NCBI GenBank assembly: GCA_039989475.1
Contig: JBDXHU010000002.1
Location: forward strand, 372,001-436,000
Origin: JBDXHU01 sp039989475
Lineage (GTDB): Bacteria > Pseudomonadota > Gammaproteobacteria > Pseudomonadales > Halieaceae
Length of the DNA stretch: 64,000 nucleotides
Reading direction: 5' to 3'
Numbering within the stretch: the stretch's first letter is position 1; every line of letters starts with the position of its first letter. The translations under genes and the position numbers were made by a program. The notes below the pieces were generated by a model, which worked only from the letters and a program-made list of their open reading frames with translations, did not search any database and was not told the DNA's origin. Of the stretch, positions 34,076-42,874 are shown one piece after another.

Positions 34076-35188
34076 ATGAAAATTGTAGCCGATCAGAATT
34101 TGACTGGCGTCGCCGAGATCTTTGGTGGCCTGGGCGAACTGGAGCTGGTCGATGGCCGCAGCCTTTGCGCGGAGCAATTGGCGGGCGTCGATGTGCTGTT
34201 GCTGCGCTCGGTAACTCGCGTCGACGCCGGGCTATTGGCCCTGCACAATCCAGACTTTGTCGGTACCGCGACCAGCGGTATAGACCACATCGACCGCCCT
34301 GAACTGGAGCGACGCAATATCGGCTTTGCCTACGCCCCCGGTTCTAATGCGGACTCGGTTGTGGATTATGTGCTCAGCGCCATTGCCAATACTGACAATA
34401 TGCTGGAGCGACTGCTGGCCGGTGAGCGCTGCGGCATCATTGGCTATGGCTATATCGGCCGGCGCCTCGATGAGCGTTTGCGGGCGCTGGGTATAGAGTG
34501 CTGCGCCTACGACCCGTGGCTGGAGTCCACGGCAACTCCGACTTTGTGTTCACTGGAACAAGTACTGGAATGTCCCGTGCTCAGCCTGCATGCCGAGTTG
34601 ACCCGGCGCCAGCCCTGGCCCAGCCACCACATGCTTGAAGCCAGCCACTTGCAACAAATGCCCGAGAACAGCCTGCTCATCAATGCCGGTCGCGGCGAAC
34701 TGATCGGCACAGCAGAACTATTGCAGTTGGACGCGGCTCGGCCCGATATGAGCCTGGTGCTGGATGTCTGGGAGCAGGAGCCGCGGCCAGATCCCGGGCT
34801 GTTGGCGAGAGCCCGGTTCGGGACTGCGCATATCGCCGGCTATAGCTATGACGGAAAGCTGCGTGCGACACGAATGCTGTACCAGTCGCTGGCGCAACTG
34901 CGACGGTTCGACCCGGTCGACCCGGGCCCGGTGCTGGCACCGCTGGAGGTGGAAGTGCCTCCGCAGCTGGAATCTGCGTCCTTGCTGCGCTGGTTGCTAC
35001 TGCAGGTCTACGATATTCACGAGGATGATGCGGCACTGCGGCAGCAGCTTGAGGGCCCTGGAGATTTTGACCCCCTGCGCAAGCATTACCGGCAGCGACG
35101 CGAACTGGGTGCGCTATCGATCAGCAATCTGCAAGCATTGTCCGCATCCGCACAGTCACTGTGCAATGCCCTGATCAAGGTGGTGTAG
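34076..35188 (+). CDS. pdxB: Erythronate-4-phosphate dehydrogenase PdxB
   Basis: It oxidises 4-phospho-erythronate in the deoxyxylulose-phosphate-dependent route to pyridoxal phosphate. The D-2-hydroxyacid dehydrogenase fold shows RSVTRVDAGLL, ATSGIDHID, the NAD motif GIIGYGYIGRRL, INAGRGELIGTAEL (catalytic Arg) and the PdxB-specific HIAGYSYDGKLRATRM and C-terminal dimerisation domain. It has 370 residues. It begins three bases after the exonuclease gene. Confidence 0.94.
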   Translation: MKIVADQNLTGVAEIFGGLGELELVDGRSLCAEQLAGVDVLLLRSVTRVDAGLLALHNPDFVGTATSGIDHIDRPELERRNIGFAYAPGSNADSVVDYVLSAIANTDNMLERLLAGERCGIIGYGYIGRRLDERLRALGIECCAYDPWLESTATPTLCSLEQVLECPVLSLHAELTRRQPWPSHHMLEASHLQQMPENSLLINAGRGELIGTAELLQLDAARPDMSLVLDVWEQEPRPDPGLLARARFGTAHIAGYSYDGKLRATRMLYQSLAQLRRFDPVDPGPVLAPLEVEVPPQLESASLLRWLLLQVYDIHEDDAALRQQLEGPGDFDPLRKHYRQRRELGALSISNLQALSASAQSLCNALIKVV

Positions 35189-35189
35189 C

Positions 35190-36338
35190 GTGCTGCGAGT
35201 AGGCTTGTTGATAAATCCCTACGCGGGCATTGGTGGAACGGTTGCACTCAAGGGTAGCGATGGCGAGGATATTCGGAACGAGGCCCTGCGCCGGGGAGCC
35301 AGCCTGCGTGCGCCCGGGCGCGCCCAACGCGCCATGGCATTGTTGGCGGACAAACTGGCTTCGACTGCTGCTGGTCCAGCGATGGTCAAAGTCTACTGCT
35401 GGGAAGGTGCAATGGGCAGTGACGCGCTGGCCGGCCTGGATATTCCCTTTGAGTGTTGTGGGCGTGCCAGTGCCGCAACCACTTCTGCCACAGATACCAG
35501 GCGTGCGGCGCAGGCACTGGCCGCTTGTGAGCTGGATATATTGGTATTTGCCGGCGGCGACGGCACGGCCCGGGACATTCTCGACGCGGTGGCAGACCGG
35601 GTGGCGGTGTTGGGAATTCCCTGCGGGGTCAAAATGCACTCTGCGGTGTATGCCGTATCGCCCGAGGCGGCCGGGGAACTGCTGGCGCGCCTGGCACAGG
35701 CGGGGCTGGTGAATGTGCAGATGCGGGAAGTGCGGGATATCGACGAGGCGGCTTTTCGAGAGGGCATAGTGAAGGCCCGCTACTATGGTGAATTGCTCGC
35801 GCCGGAAGAGGGTCACTACCTGCAACGCACCAAAGTGGCGGGTGTGGAAAGTGAGGAACTGGTGGCCGAGGATATTGCAGCTGATATTGTCGAGGGCCTG
35901 GTGGCGGGTCGCATTTACTTCATCGGCCCTGGGTCAACCACGGCAGCGATTATGGCCGCATTGGGGCTGCCCAATACGCTGCTGGGTGTGGACGCGGTGT
36001 GCGACGGCGAAGTACTGCTAAGCGATGCGGGTGAGCAAGAGCTATTGCGGCTGCTGGTTGAGACGGACAAGCCAGCCGAAATTATAGTCACCGCTATCGG
36101 TGGACAGGGACATATATTTGGGCGCGGCAACCAACAGTTTAGCCCGGCGGTGCTGCGTGCGGTCGGCATCGACAATATCACGGTGGTTGCCGGAAAAGGT
36201 AAAATCGGTGGGCTAGCAGGTCGGCCCTTACTGGTAGATACCAATGACCCCGAGTTGGACCAGGCCCTGTGTGGCTACCGGCGGGTAGTCACTGGCTATC
36301 ATGATGAAATTTTGTATCCGGTCGCGGTGTTGCCGTGA
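35190..36338 (+). CDS. ATP-NAD kinase-like protein (COG3199 / AcoX type)
   Basis: The 382-residue protein has the diacylglycerol/NAD kinase fold with the GGDGTARD motif (VFAGGDGTARDIL), preceded by LLINPYAGIGG and followed by GIPCGVKMHSAVYAV and IYFIGPGSTTAAIM. It is not the housekeeping NadK, which is smaller and has a different C-terminus. Members of this group are annotated as ATP-NAD kinase family, with substrate uncertain. The GTG at 35190 is one base after the pdxB stop. Confidence 0.82.
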   Translation: MLRVGLLINPYAGIGGTVALKGSDGEDIRNEALRRGASLRAPGRAQRAMALLADKLASTAAGPAMVKVYCWEGAMGSDALAGLDIPFECCGRASAATTSATDTRRAAQALAACELDILVFAGGDGTARDILDAVADRVAVLGIPCGVKMHSAVYAVSPEAAGELLARLAQAGLVNVQMREVRDIDEAAFREGIVKARYYGELLAPEEGHYLQRTKVAGVESEELVAEDIAADIVEGLVAGRIYFIGPGSTTAAIMAALGLPNTLLGVDAVCDGEVLLSDAGEQELLRLLVETDKPAEIIVTAIGGQGHIFGRGNQQFSPAVLRAVGIDNITVVAGKGKIGGLAGRPLLVDTNDPELDQALCGYRRVVTGYHDEILYPVAVLP

Positions 36339-36355
36339 TCGACCCAGGAGAAAAT

Positions 36356-38818
36356 ATGATGACTAGCAAGTATCACTGGCGAATGCTGTTTGCCGCTCTG
36401 ACCCTGGCCGGGTTGGTCGCCTGTAGCCAGCGTGAGCCGGAAGGGGTTCAGGGGCTACCGGGCATGGCCGCCGTTACCGTCGGCGCCGAACAGCGGCAGG
36501 GCTTTTTTGATACCTTCTGGCGGCCTGATACCGGCAAGTTTTATCTGCAGCTGGATTCATTCGATGAGCCTTTTCTTTATGTGTCATGGTTAGCCAGGGG
36601 CGTGGGTTCCAATGACCTGGGCCTGGATCGCGGGCAGTTGGGGGCAACCCGGGTGGTGCGCTTCCAGCGGGTGGGCCCCCGGGTATTACTGGTGCAGGAC
36701 AATTCCGCTTATCGAGCCGCCAGCAAGGATGTCGCCGAGCAGGCAGCGGTGGAGGAGTCCTTCGCCACATCTGTGATCGCTGGATTCGATATCGCCGCCG
36801 AGTCTGCGGCCGGTGACAGCGTTCTGGTCGACGCCACCGGATTCTTCCTGCGTGACGCCCACGGCATCAGTGCCAAACTGGCAAAGCAGGAGGAGGGTGA
36901 TTACACGCCAGATGCGGCTCTTTCAAGTATCTACCTGCCACGCACCCGCAGCTTTCCCGACAATACGGAAGTCGAGGCGATTGTGACATTGACGGGCAAG
37001 CCAGCGGGTAAATTCCTGCCCACGGTGGTGCCGGACCCGACCCGGGTCAGCGTACATATGCATCACTCCCTGGTCAGGTTGCCCGAACCGGGTTTCACAC
37101 CCATTCCCTTCGAGCCTCGTTCTGGCTACATTGACCCCGCCTATTCAGGCTACTTCCAGGATTATTCCACGGCTATTCACGAGCCACTGAAGGGTTCCTG
37201 GCTGCCGCGGCATCGCCTGGCCAAGCGGGACCCCGCGGCGGCAATCAGCGAGCCTGTCGAGCCGATTATCTACTACCTTGATCGCGGCGCTCCCGAACCT
37301 GTGCGTACGGCACTGATTGAAGGTGCCAGATGGTGGAACCAGGCTTTTACCAGCGCCGGCTATAAGAATGCCTTCCAGGTCGAGTTGCTGCCCGAAGACG
37401 CCGACCCCATGGATGTTCGCTATAACGTCATCCAGTGGGTGCACCGGGCCACCCGGGGCTGGTCCTATGGGTCGTCGGTCAGGGACCCCCGCACCGGCGA
37501 AATCATCAAGGGCCACGTCACCCTCGGTTCACTGCGGGTACGCCAGGACTACTTGTTGGCCGAAGGCTTGTTGGCCCCCTACGGGGAATCCGACCTGGAA
37601 GCCCAGGTGGAGGAATTTGCGCTGGCGCGCCTGCGCCAGTTGTCCGCCCACGAGGTAGGTCATACCCTGGGCCTTGAACATAACTTTGCTGCCAGTGTGA
37701 ACGATCGGGCCTCGGTGATGGACTATCCACATCCGCTGGTGACCCTGGATGACGTGGGTAATGTTGATGTCAGCCAGGCCTATGCAGTCGGCATAGGCGA
37801 CTGGGACAAGCGGGCTATACAGTATGGTTACCAGGATCTCTCCTCTGCCCAGGACTCGATCGCGGCGCGGGAGGCGATATTGTCCGAAACACTGGACTCA
37901 GACCTGCTGTTCATCGGTGACAGGGATGCCCGTGGGCCGGGCACGCCGCATCCACAGGCAAGCCTGTGGGATAACGGCAGCAATGCTATCGATGAGCTTG
38001 ATCGCTTGCAGCAGCTTCGGTCCACCGTGCTGGCTAACTTCTCCGAGTATGTGATTCGCGAGGGTCGGCCGCTGGCGAGTATTGAAGAGGTGCTGGTGCC
38101 GATGTACCTGCTGCACCGCTTCCAACTTCAGGCCGCCGCTAAATTTATTGGCGGCCAGTATTTCAGCTATGCCATGCGTGGTGACGGTCAGCGACCTACG
38201 GGTCCGGTGGCCGCCGGCGAACAGCTGCGTGCGCTGCGCAGTCTGCTGGCGACTCTGCAGCCGGAATTTCTCGCACTCGATGCCGACTTGCTGCGTTTGT
38301 TGCCGCCGCGACCGCTGGGTTACCCACCGACCCGTGAACTGTTCACGCGATCTACCGGTGTCGTATTTGACCCCATCGCCGCGGCCGAGGCTTCCAGCCA
38401 GTTGACCCTTGAGGTATTACTGGATCCGCAGCGGGCTGCCAGGATGGGTCGGCTGGGTCAGCTCTACAGTGACCAGCCAGGCTTTTTTGTGGTCCTGGAG
38501 CAGCTGCTGGCCGAGACCTGGTTCAAGCAAAGCCCTGCGCCGGCTAATGCAGCACTGCAAAGGGCGATTAATGACCAGGTTTTGCAGGCCTTGTTGAAAC
38601 TGGTGGTGGATCCTGCGGCGACTACCCAGGTGCGGGCTCTGACGGCAAGCTACCTGGACCAGTTGCGCAGCGCCCTGGAACGCTCAGAGCCGGCCCATCC
38701 CGCCTGGCGGGCGCAGAAGTTGCTGGCTGTGGCCCTGATAAAGGAACGCTTGTCTGAATTGCAGCCAGAGGGCATGAAGCCGCCACTGCCGCCGCCCGGC
38801 TCACCTATCGGCGGCTAG
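36356..38818 (+). CDS. Lipoprotein zinc metalloprotease (DUF5117/DUF5118-like)
   Basis: The ATG at 36356 has AGGAG five bases upstream and starts a lipoprotein signal with lipobox LVAC (Cys23). The catalytic zinc site is complete: HEVGHTLGLEH at residues 432-442, with a downstream Met-turn-like SVMDYP. The protein has 820 residues; the N-terminal half resembles the DUF5117/5118 domains found before such metzincin-like catalytic domains. It is likely anchored at the outer membrane or periplasmic face. An upstream in-frame GTG at 36335 would bury the lipobox. It ends 18 bases inside a convergent gene. Confidence 0.85.
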   Translation: MMTSKYHWRMLFAALTLAGLVACSQREPEGVQGLPGMAAVTVGAEQRQGFFDTFWRPDTGKFYLQLDSFDEPFLYVSWLARGVGSNDLGLDRGQLGATRVVRFQRVGPRVLLVQDNSAYRAASKDVAEQAAVEESFATSVIAGFDIAAESAAGDSVLVDATGFFLRDAHGISAKLAKQEEGDYTPDAALSSIYLPRTRSFPDNTEVEAIVTLTGKPAGKFLPTVVPDPTRVSVHMHHSLVRLPEPGFTPIPFEPRSGYIDPAYSGYFQDYSTAIHEPLKGSWLPRHRLAKRDPAAAISEPVEPIIYYLDRGAPEPVRTALIEGARWWNQAFTSAGYKNAFQVELLPEDADPMDVRYNVIQWVHRATRGWSYGSSVRDPRTGEIIKGHVTLGSLRVRQDYLLAEGLLAPYGESDLEAQVEEFALARLRQLSAHEVGHTLGLEHNFAASVNDRASVMDYPHPLVTLDDVGNVDVSQAYAVGIGDWDKRAIQYGYQDLSSAQDSIAAREAILSETLDSDLLFIGDRDARGPGTPHPQASLWDNGSNAIDELDRLQQLRSTVLANFSEYVIREGRPLASIEEVLVPMYLLHRFQLQAAAKFIGGQYFSYAMRGDGQRPTGPVAAGEQLRALRSLLATLQPEFLALDADLLRLLPPRPLGYPPTRELFTRSTGVVFDPIAAAEASSQLTLEVLLDPQRAARMGRLGQLYSDQPGFFVVLEQLLAETWFKQSPAPANAALQRAINDQVLQALLKLVVDPAATTQVRALTASYLDQLRSALERSEPAHPAWRAQKLLAVALIKERLSELQPEGMKPPLPPPGSPIGG

Positions 38819-39253
38819 CGCCAGCAAGTGGTGCATTACTTGCTGAATGACAATAGATGATCCCTCTCCCAGGGCCCTGCGTAATTGCATTACATTGGTC
38901 ATGGAACGCTCCATGACCGAGGGTGGCAGGCCGTCATCTTCTTCGTTCGGGATGCCAAGGTCTATTTCTGAGCGTGAGGACAGCAACAGGAAGCCACGTT
39001 GGGTGAGGACAGCCTGGTCCAGGGCTTCTTCCCTGATGGTCTCGGTGAAGTCCAGGTAACCGGCCTCGGCGAGCCAGGTCATGGCGCTGAAGCAGGATTG
39101 GTGACGCTCGGAATGGAGGCCGAATTCGTCGGGCGTGTCGGGACCGCAGACGTCGTCAACGTAGAGTACGGTTTTGCGTGGAAAACTGGCGTAGAGACGC
39201 AGCAGGATCATCCCGCAGTCGCGATAGAAATCATCTATATGCAGGTCGGCCAT
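38801..39253 (-). CDS. Conserved protein of unknown function, opposite msrB
   Basis: From the ATG at 39253 this encodes 150 residues, cytoplasmic in composition. The opening ADLHIDDFYRDCGMILLR and the stretch VDDVCGPDTPDEFGLH followed by SCFSAMTWLAEAGYLDFT look like a genuine folded domain, possibly with a winged-helix-like part. I recall similar proteins in pseudomonads but no name. No strong ribosome site is seen. It runs divergently from msrB with about 40 bases between and ends inside the protease gene on the other strand. A longer frame to 39610 is antisense to msrB and rejected. Confidence 0.7.
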   Translation of the reverse strand: MADLHIDDFYRDCGMILLRLYASFPRKTVLYVDDVCGPDTPDEFGLHSERHQSCFSAMTWLAEAGYLDFTETIREEALDQAVLTQRGFLLLSSRSEIDLGIPNEEDDGLPPSVMERSMTNVMQLRRALGEGSSIVIQQVMHHLLALAADR

Positions 39254-39295
39254 GGCTTGATAAAGTGATTGAAAACGGAGCTTAGTGTACAGCAC

Positions 39296-39688
39296 ATGAG
39301 TAATGATCTGGAAGACAACGAGGTCTGGCGCGATAAGCTGACGCCAGAGGAATACCGCATAACCCGTGAGAAAGGCACTGAGCGCGCATTTAGCGGTGAG
39401 TACTGGAATACCAAGGACATGGGGGCCTACAACTGTCGCTGCTGTGGAGAACAGCTGTTTCTCTCGGACAGTAAATACGACTCCGGTTGTGGTTGGCCCA
39501 GTTTTTTCCAGCCCGCCGAGTCCAGCACCATTCGCGAAGAAGCGGATACCACCCATGGCATGGTGCGAACCGAGGTTATGTGTGATAAATGCGGCGCCCA
39601 CCTGGGGCACGTATTTGAAGACGGGCCAGAGCCCACCGGCCTGCGCTACTGCATAAATTCGGCCTCGATAAAGCTGGAAAAGAGCTAG
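39296..39688 (+). CDS. msrB: Methionine-(R)-sulfoxide reductase MsrB
   Basis: The 130-residue enzyme reduces methionine R-sulfoxide in proteins. The zinc cysteines are Cys47/Cys50 (CRCC) and Cys96/Cys99 (CDKC). The catalytic Cys119 lies in LRYCINSASI, and GCGWPSF and GAHLGHVFEDGP are standard. The ATG at 39296 opens a normal N-terminus; a TTG at 39269 would add nine residues without support. Confidence 0.95.
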   Translation: MSNDLEDNEVWRDKLTPEEYRITREKGTERAFSGEYWNTKDMGAYNCRCCGEQLFLSDSKYDSGCGWPSFFQPAESSTIREEADTTHGMVRTEVMCDKCGAHLGHVFEDGPEPTGLRYCINSASIKLEKS

Positions 39689-39829
39689 CAGGGCAGGGCT
39701 GGCTACAGGTCACCCAGAGCGGCTATGGCTGGTGTCAGGGCTACGGCCAGGGCGAGCTGGCGATGCGGCAATCCGATTACCCACAATGCTCGTATCTACT
39801 TCTGAAACCTACTGATCGGGATGTTAAGA

Positions 39830-40510
39830 ATGGAAACTGCCCTCGTAGAAAGACCGTCAAATGTCGCCCTGGCTATATCGCCCGAAGCCAGGCTGGTGCG
39901 TGAGGAGTTAATCGCACGTGGTCTGGAAACCCCCCTCATTCAGAATGGCTTGAGTCGCGACGAAAAGTATTCCCTGATTCGCCAGTCCTTTACCGATATC
40001 ACCCAGGCCCTGGGGCTGGATTTGCAGGACGACAGTCTGCAGGAAACGCCGCATCGCATAGCCAAGATGTACGTGGACGAAATTTTTGCCGGTCTGGACT
40101 ACGGCCAGTTCCCCAAGATCTCGGTTATCGACAACAAGATGGGCGTGGAGGAGATGGTCAAGATTGACCAGGTCGCCGTGGTCAGTACCTGCGAGCACCA
40201 TTTTGTGACTATCGACGGTGTCGCCAGGGTAGCCTATATCCCCGGCCAGAAAATTATTGGCCTGTCCAAGATCAATCGCATTGTGCGATTCTTCGCCCAG
40301 CGTCCCCAGGTGCAGGAGCGGCTTACCCAACAGGTACTGGTTGCCCTGCAGACCCTGCTTGAGACAGATGATGTTGCGGTGACGATTGATGCGACCCACT
40401 ACTGCGTAAAGTCTCGGGGCGTGATGGATTCGAATTCACGCACGCAGACCACGGCCCTGGGTGGTGCTTTCAAGAGTGACGCCAGCACCCGGGCGGAATT
40501 CCTCGCCTAG
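39830..40510 (+). CDS. folE: GTP cyclohydrolase I FolE, second copy (E. coli-like)
   Basis: This copy matches E. coli FolE closely in feel: ETPHRIAKMYVDEIFAGLDY, VVSTCEHHFVTIDG, GLSKINRIVRFFAQRPQVQERL and the zinc ligand in ATHYCVKSRGVMD. It is about 227 residues with a longer N-terminus than the first copy. Either ATG 39821 or ATG 39830 could be used; I favour the latter because AAG(A) precedes it. Two type-I FolE paralogues suggest either separate supply of folate and other pterins or different regulation. A hairpin follows 17 bases after the stop. Confidence 0.94.
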   Translation: METALVERPSNVALAISPEARLVREELIARGLETPLIQNGLSRDEKYSLIRQSFTDITQALGLDLQDDSLQETPHRIAKMYVDEIFAGLDYGQFPKISVIDNKMGVEEMVKIDQVAVVSTCEHHFVTIDGVARVAYIPGQKIIGLSKINRIVRFFAQRPQVQERLTQQVLVALQTLLETDDVAVTIDATHYCVKSRGVMDSNSRTQTTALGGAFKSDASTRAEFLA

Positions 40511-40527
40511 AGGCCATTTTGAGCCAA

Positions 40528-40548
40528 CCCGGCGACACCATCGCCGGG
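40528..40548 (+). terminator. GC-rich hairpin after the second folE, no T tract
   Basis: CCCGGCGA and TCGCCGGG form a perfect eight-base stem around a five-base loop. As after htpG, no T run follows. Confidence 0.45.
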
Positions 40549-40556
40549 GTGCAAAC

Positions 40557-40585
40557 TTTACTTCAGTAGTTCCCTCAACTATACC
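40557..40585 (+). promoter_or_regulatory. Possible promoter of the TtpC-TonB operon
   Basis: TTTACT, a 17-base spacer and TATACC lie about 100 bases before the first gene. Each box matches the sigma70 consensus at four of six positions, so this is only a fair candidate. I see no clear Fur box. Confidence 0.3.
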
Positions 40586-40688
40586 TTGACCTGTATCAAA
40601 CAGTGGCCGAGGCAACCTGCGTATGCTTGCCTGAGTATCCATTGTGTGACTCGCGGCAGCTGAAGCCTTGCCGCATTGGGGAGGCCCT

Positions 40689-41471
40689 ATGGCAAAGCGG
40701 TATAGAAAAATAATACAAATCCTGCTGTCCTCTGTGGCGCTACTAGCGCCCGCTGTACTGGCCCAGGAGCAGGTAAAGCAGATAGAGCAACAGGGAATCG
40801 AGCGAGCGGCCGCCGGTGCGGCGGTGCAAAAGAAAGTCGACAAACTGCATGAGGATACCCGCTCGCTGGTCGATGATTACTACGCTCACCTCAAGCTGGT
40901 TGAGGGCTTGCGCCTTTACAACCGCATGCTGCAGCAGCAACTTGATGGCCAGGCGCAGGAAATCGATATCCTGCAGACCTCGATAGCCGATGTGGCAACG
41001 GTTGAGCGCCAGATACTCCCGCTGATGTCACGCATGATTGACGGGCTGGAGCAGTTCGTGGCGCTGGACGTTCCCTTCCTGCTGGATGAGCGTAATAAGC
41101 GAATCAGGGGCTTGCGAGCGCTGTTGCCCCGGGCTGATGTCACCGTGGCTGAAAAATCCCGCCGGGTTCTTGAGGCCTACCAGATTGAAAATGACTATGG
41201 CCGCACCATAGAAGCCTACAAAGACAAACTGGACCTGGGTAGCGCTACCTTTGATGCGGAATTCCTGCGTGTGGGCCGGATAGCCTTGATGTACCAGGTT
41301 GTTGGCAGCCAGGACGTCGGCTACTGGGACAGCGGAAACCTGGAATGGGTGCCCCTGTCCTCGGGCCGCTGGCGTCGCTACATGAACCAGGGCCTGAAGG
41401 TAGCGAAGCAGGAGGTCGCTCCTGAATTGATCTCCATCGCCCTTGATTCCGACCAGGAGGTGCAGCGATGA
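40689..41471 (+). CDS. DUF3450 exported coiled-coil protein, first gene of the TonB2-type operon
   Basis: The ATG at 40689 follows GGGGAGG closely and starts a signal peptide (IIQILLSSVALLAPAVLA). The mature protein is about 230 residues, mostly helical, with coiled-coil character near 25-105 (KQIEQQGIERAAAG, YNRMLQQQLDGQAQEIDIL). The end is compact and strand-rich (YWDSGNLEWVPLSSGRWRRYM). It matches the DUF3450 family, which in Vibrio and Shewanella relatives stands at the head of TtpC-ExbB-ExbD-TonB clusters. A periplasmic partner role is inferred from context. It overlaps the next gene by ATGA. Confidence 0.87.
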   Translation: MAKRYRKIIQILLSSVALLAPAVLAQEQVKQIEQQGIERAAAGAAVQKKVDKLHEDTRSLVDDYYAHLKLVEGLRLYNRMLQQQLDGQAQEIDILQTSIADVATVERQILPLMSRMIDGLEQFVALDVPFLLDERNKRIRGLRALLPRADVTVAEKSRRVLEAYQIENDYGRTIEAYKDKLDLGSATFDAEFLRVGRIALMYQVVGSQDVGYWDSGNLEWVPLSSGRWRRYMNQGLKVAKQEVAPELISIALDSDQEVQR

Positions 41472-42874
41472 AATATTGGCTGACTATTTTGTTGCTGTGC
41501 GCCATGCCGATCCCGGCGCTTGCCCAGGATGAGCCCGCCCCGGCGGATCCAGCCGCGGAGGCAGAGGTCGATCCCAATGCCATGACCCTTGACGGCTTGT
41601 TGGAGGCAGTGCGCAGCGGACGACTGGCGGAAACCCGCGCCAACAAACAGCGAATGCAGCGCTTTAGTCGCAATAAGGCGGACCAGCAGAAGATGCTGGA
41701 CGATATCATCGCCGAGGAGATGCGCCAGGAGGCCATCAGCAAGGCACGCGAGGTAACCTTCGAAGAGAATGAGTCGCGGATTGCTGATCTGGAAGAGCGG
41801 CTCAAGGAGCGCATGGGTTCACTGAAGGAACTGTTTGGTGTTCTGCAGCAGGTTTCCAGTGACGCCCAGGCCCAGTTTCATGGCTCCCTGACGCAACTTG
41901 AGTATCCGGATCGCAACGATTTCCTGGTGGATTTCGCAGGCCGCATGGGCCAGGCCAACCGCCTGCCAGAGTTGGCCGAGATTGAGAAGCTCTGGTTCGA
42001 ACTACAGCGTGAAATGGTGGAGTCCGGGCGCGTGGTTACCAGCGCAATGCCCGTGGTAAACGCACAGGGCGCTGAGGTGGAGCAACAGGTAACCCGGGTG
42101 GGCCTGTTCAATGTTGTCGCCGACGGCAAGTTTCTGCAATACATTCCGGAAACCGGTCGCTTGATTGAATTCGCCCGCCAGCCTGATTCACGGTTCCTGC
42201 AAGGGCCCCGTGCCCTGGCGGACGGCGAGGAGGGTTATTTCCCCTTCGCGATTGACCCGGTGCGCGGGCAACTGCTGAGCATTCTTACCCAGGCGCCCAA
42301 CCTCCGCGAGCGGATAGACCAGGGTGGCGTGATTGGCTACCTTATCATTGCCCTGGGCATCTTCGGTGTGCTGTTGGCGCTATGGCGTTTTGCCGACCTG
42401 ATGTCTGAGTCCCGGCGCATTCGCAAACAGCTGGCGCAGTTGGACAGCCCGCAGGAAGACAATGCCCTGGGTCGGATTTTACTGTCATACCGGGAAGATA
42501 CCTCGCTCAATATCGAGGCGCTGGAATTGAAAATGGGTGAGTCGGTACTGCGTGAAGTGCCGCACATCAACCGGCATTTACCCCTGCTTAAGATCATTGC
42601 CGCCGTTGCCCCACTAATGGGCTTGCTGGGTACGGTGACAGGCATGATCATTACTTTCCAGGCTATCACCTTGTTTGGTGCGGGCGACCCGAGGCTGATG
42701 GCCGGCGGTATCTCACAGGCACTGATCACCACGGTACTGGGTCTGAGTGTCGCGATCCCAACCCTGTTGCTTCACAACGTCGTACACAGCCGGGCCAAGG
42801 CGCTGACTGATATCTTGCAGCACGAGGCGGTGGCCGTGGTTGCGACCCAGGCGGAGCAGGCGCAACAGGCATGA
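41468..42874 (+). CDS. ttpC: TtpC-like MotA/TolQ/ExbB protein with large periplasmic domain
   Basis: The 468-residue protein starts with a signal sequence (YWLTILLLCAMPIPALA). It has a charged helical, probably coiled-coil region near 45-130, a periplasmic domain to about 280, and then the three-helix proton-channel domain (IGYLIIALGIFGVLLALW, IIAAVAPLMGLLGTVTGMIITFQ, GISQALITTVLGLSVAIPTLLLHN). This is the layout of TtpC, an extra component needed by TonB2 systems in Vibrio. Its last four bases overlap exbB. Confidence 0.9.
   Translation: MKYWLTILLLCAMPIPALAQDEPAPADPAAEAEVDPNAMTLDGLLEAVRSGRLAETRANKQRMQRFSRNKADQQKMLDDIIAEEMRQEAISKAREVTFEENESRIADLEERLKERMGSLKELFGVLQQVSSDAQAQFHGSLTQLEYPDRNDFLVDFAGRMGQANRLPELAEIEKLWFELQREMVESGRVVTSAMPVVNAQGAEVEQQVTRVGLFNVVADGKFLQYIPETGRLIEFARQPDSRFLQGPRALADGEEGYFPFAIDPVRGQLLSILTQAPNLRERIDQGGVIGYLIIALGIFGVLLALWRFADLMSESRRIRKQLAQLDSPQEDNALGRILLSYREDTSLNIEALELKMGESVLREVPHINRHLPLLKIIAAVAPLMGLLGTVTGMIITFQAITLFGAGDPRLMAGGISQALITTVLGLSVAIPTLLLHNVVHSRAKALTDILQHEAVAVVATQAEQAQQA

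Noticed and set aside
38801..39610. Extension of the unknown minus-strand gene to 39610
   Set aside because: The extra 119 codons are antisense to msrB and unlike a protein; the start at 39253 is used instead.
40511..40688. Fur box before the TonB-type operon
   Set aside because: I looked for the GATAATGATAATCATTATC-like pattern and found no good match.
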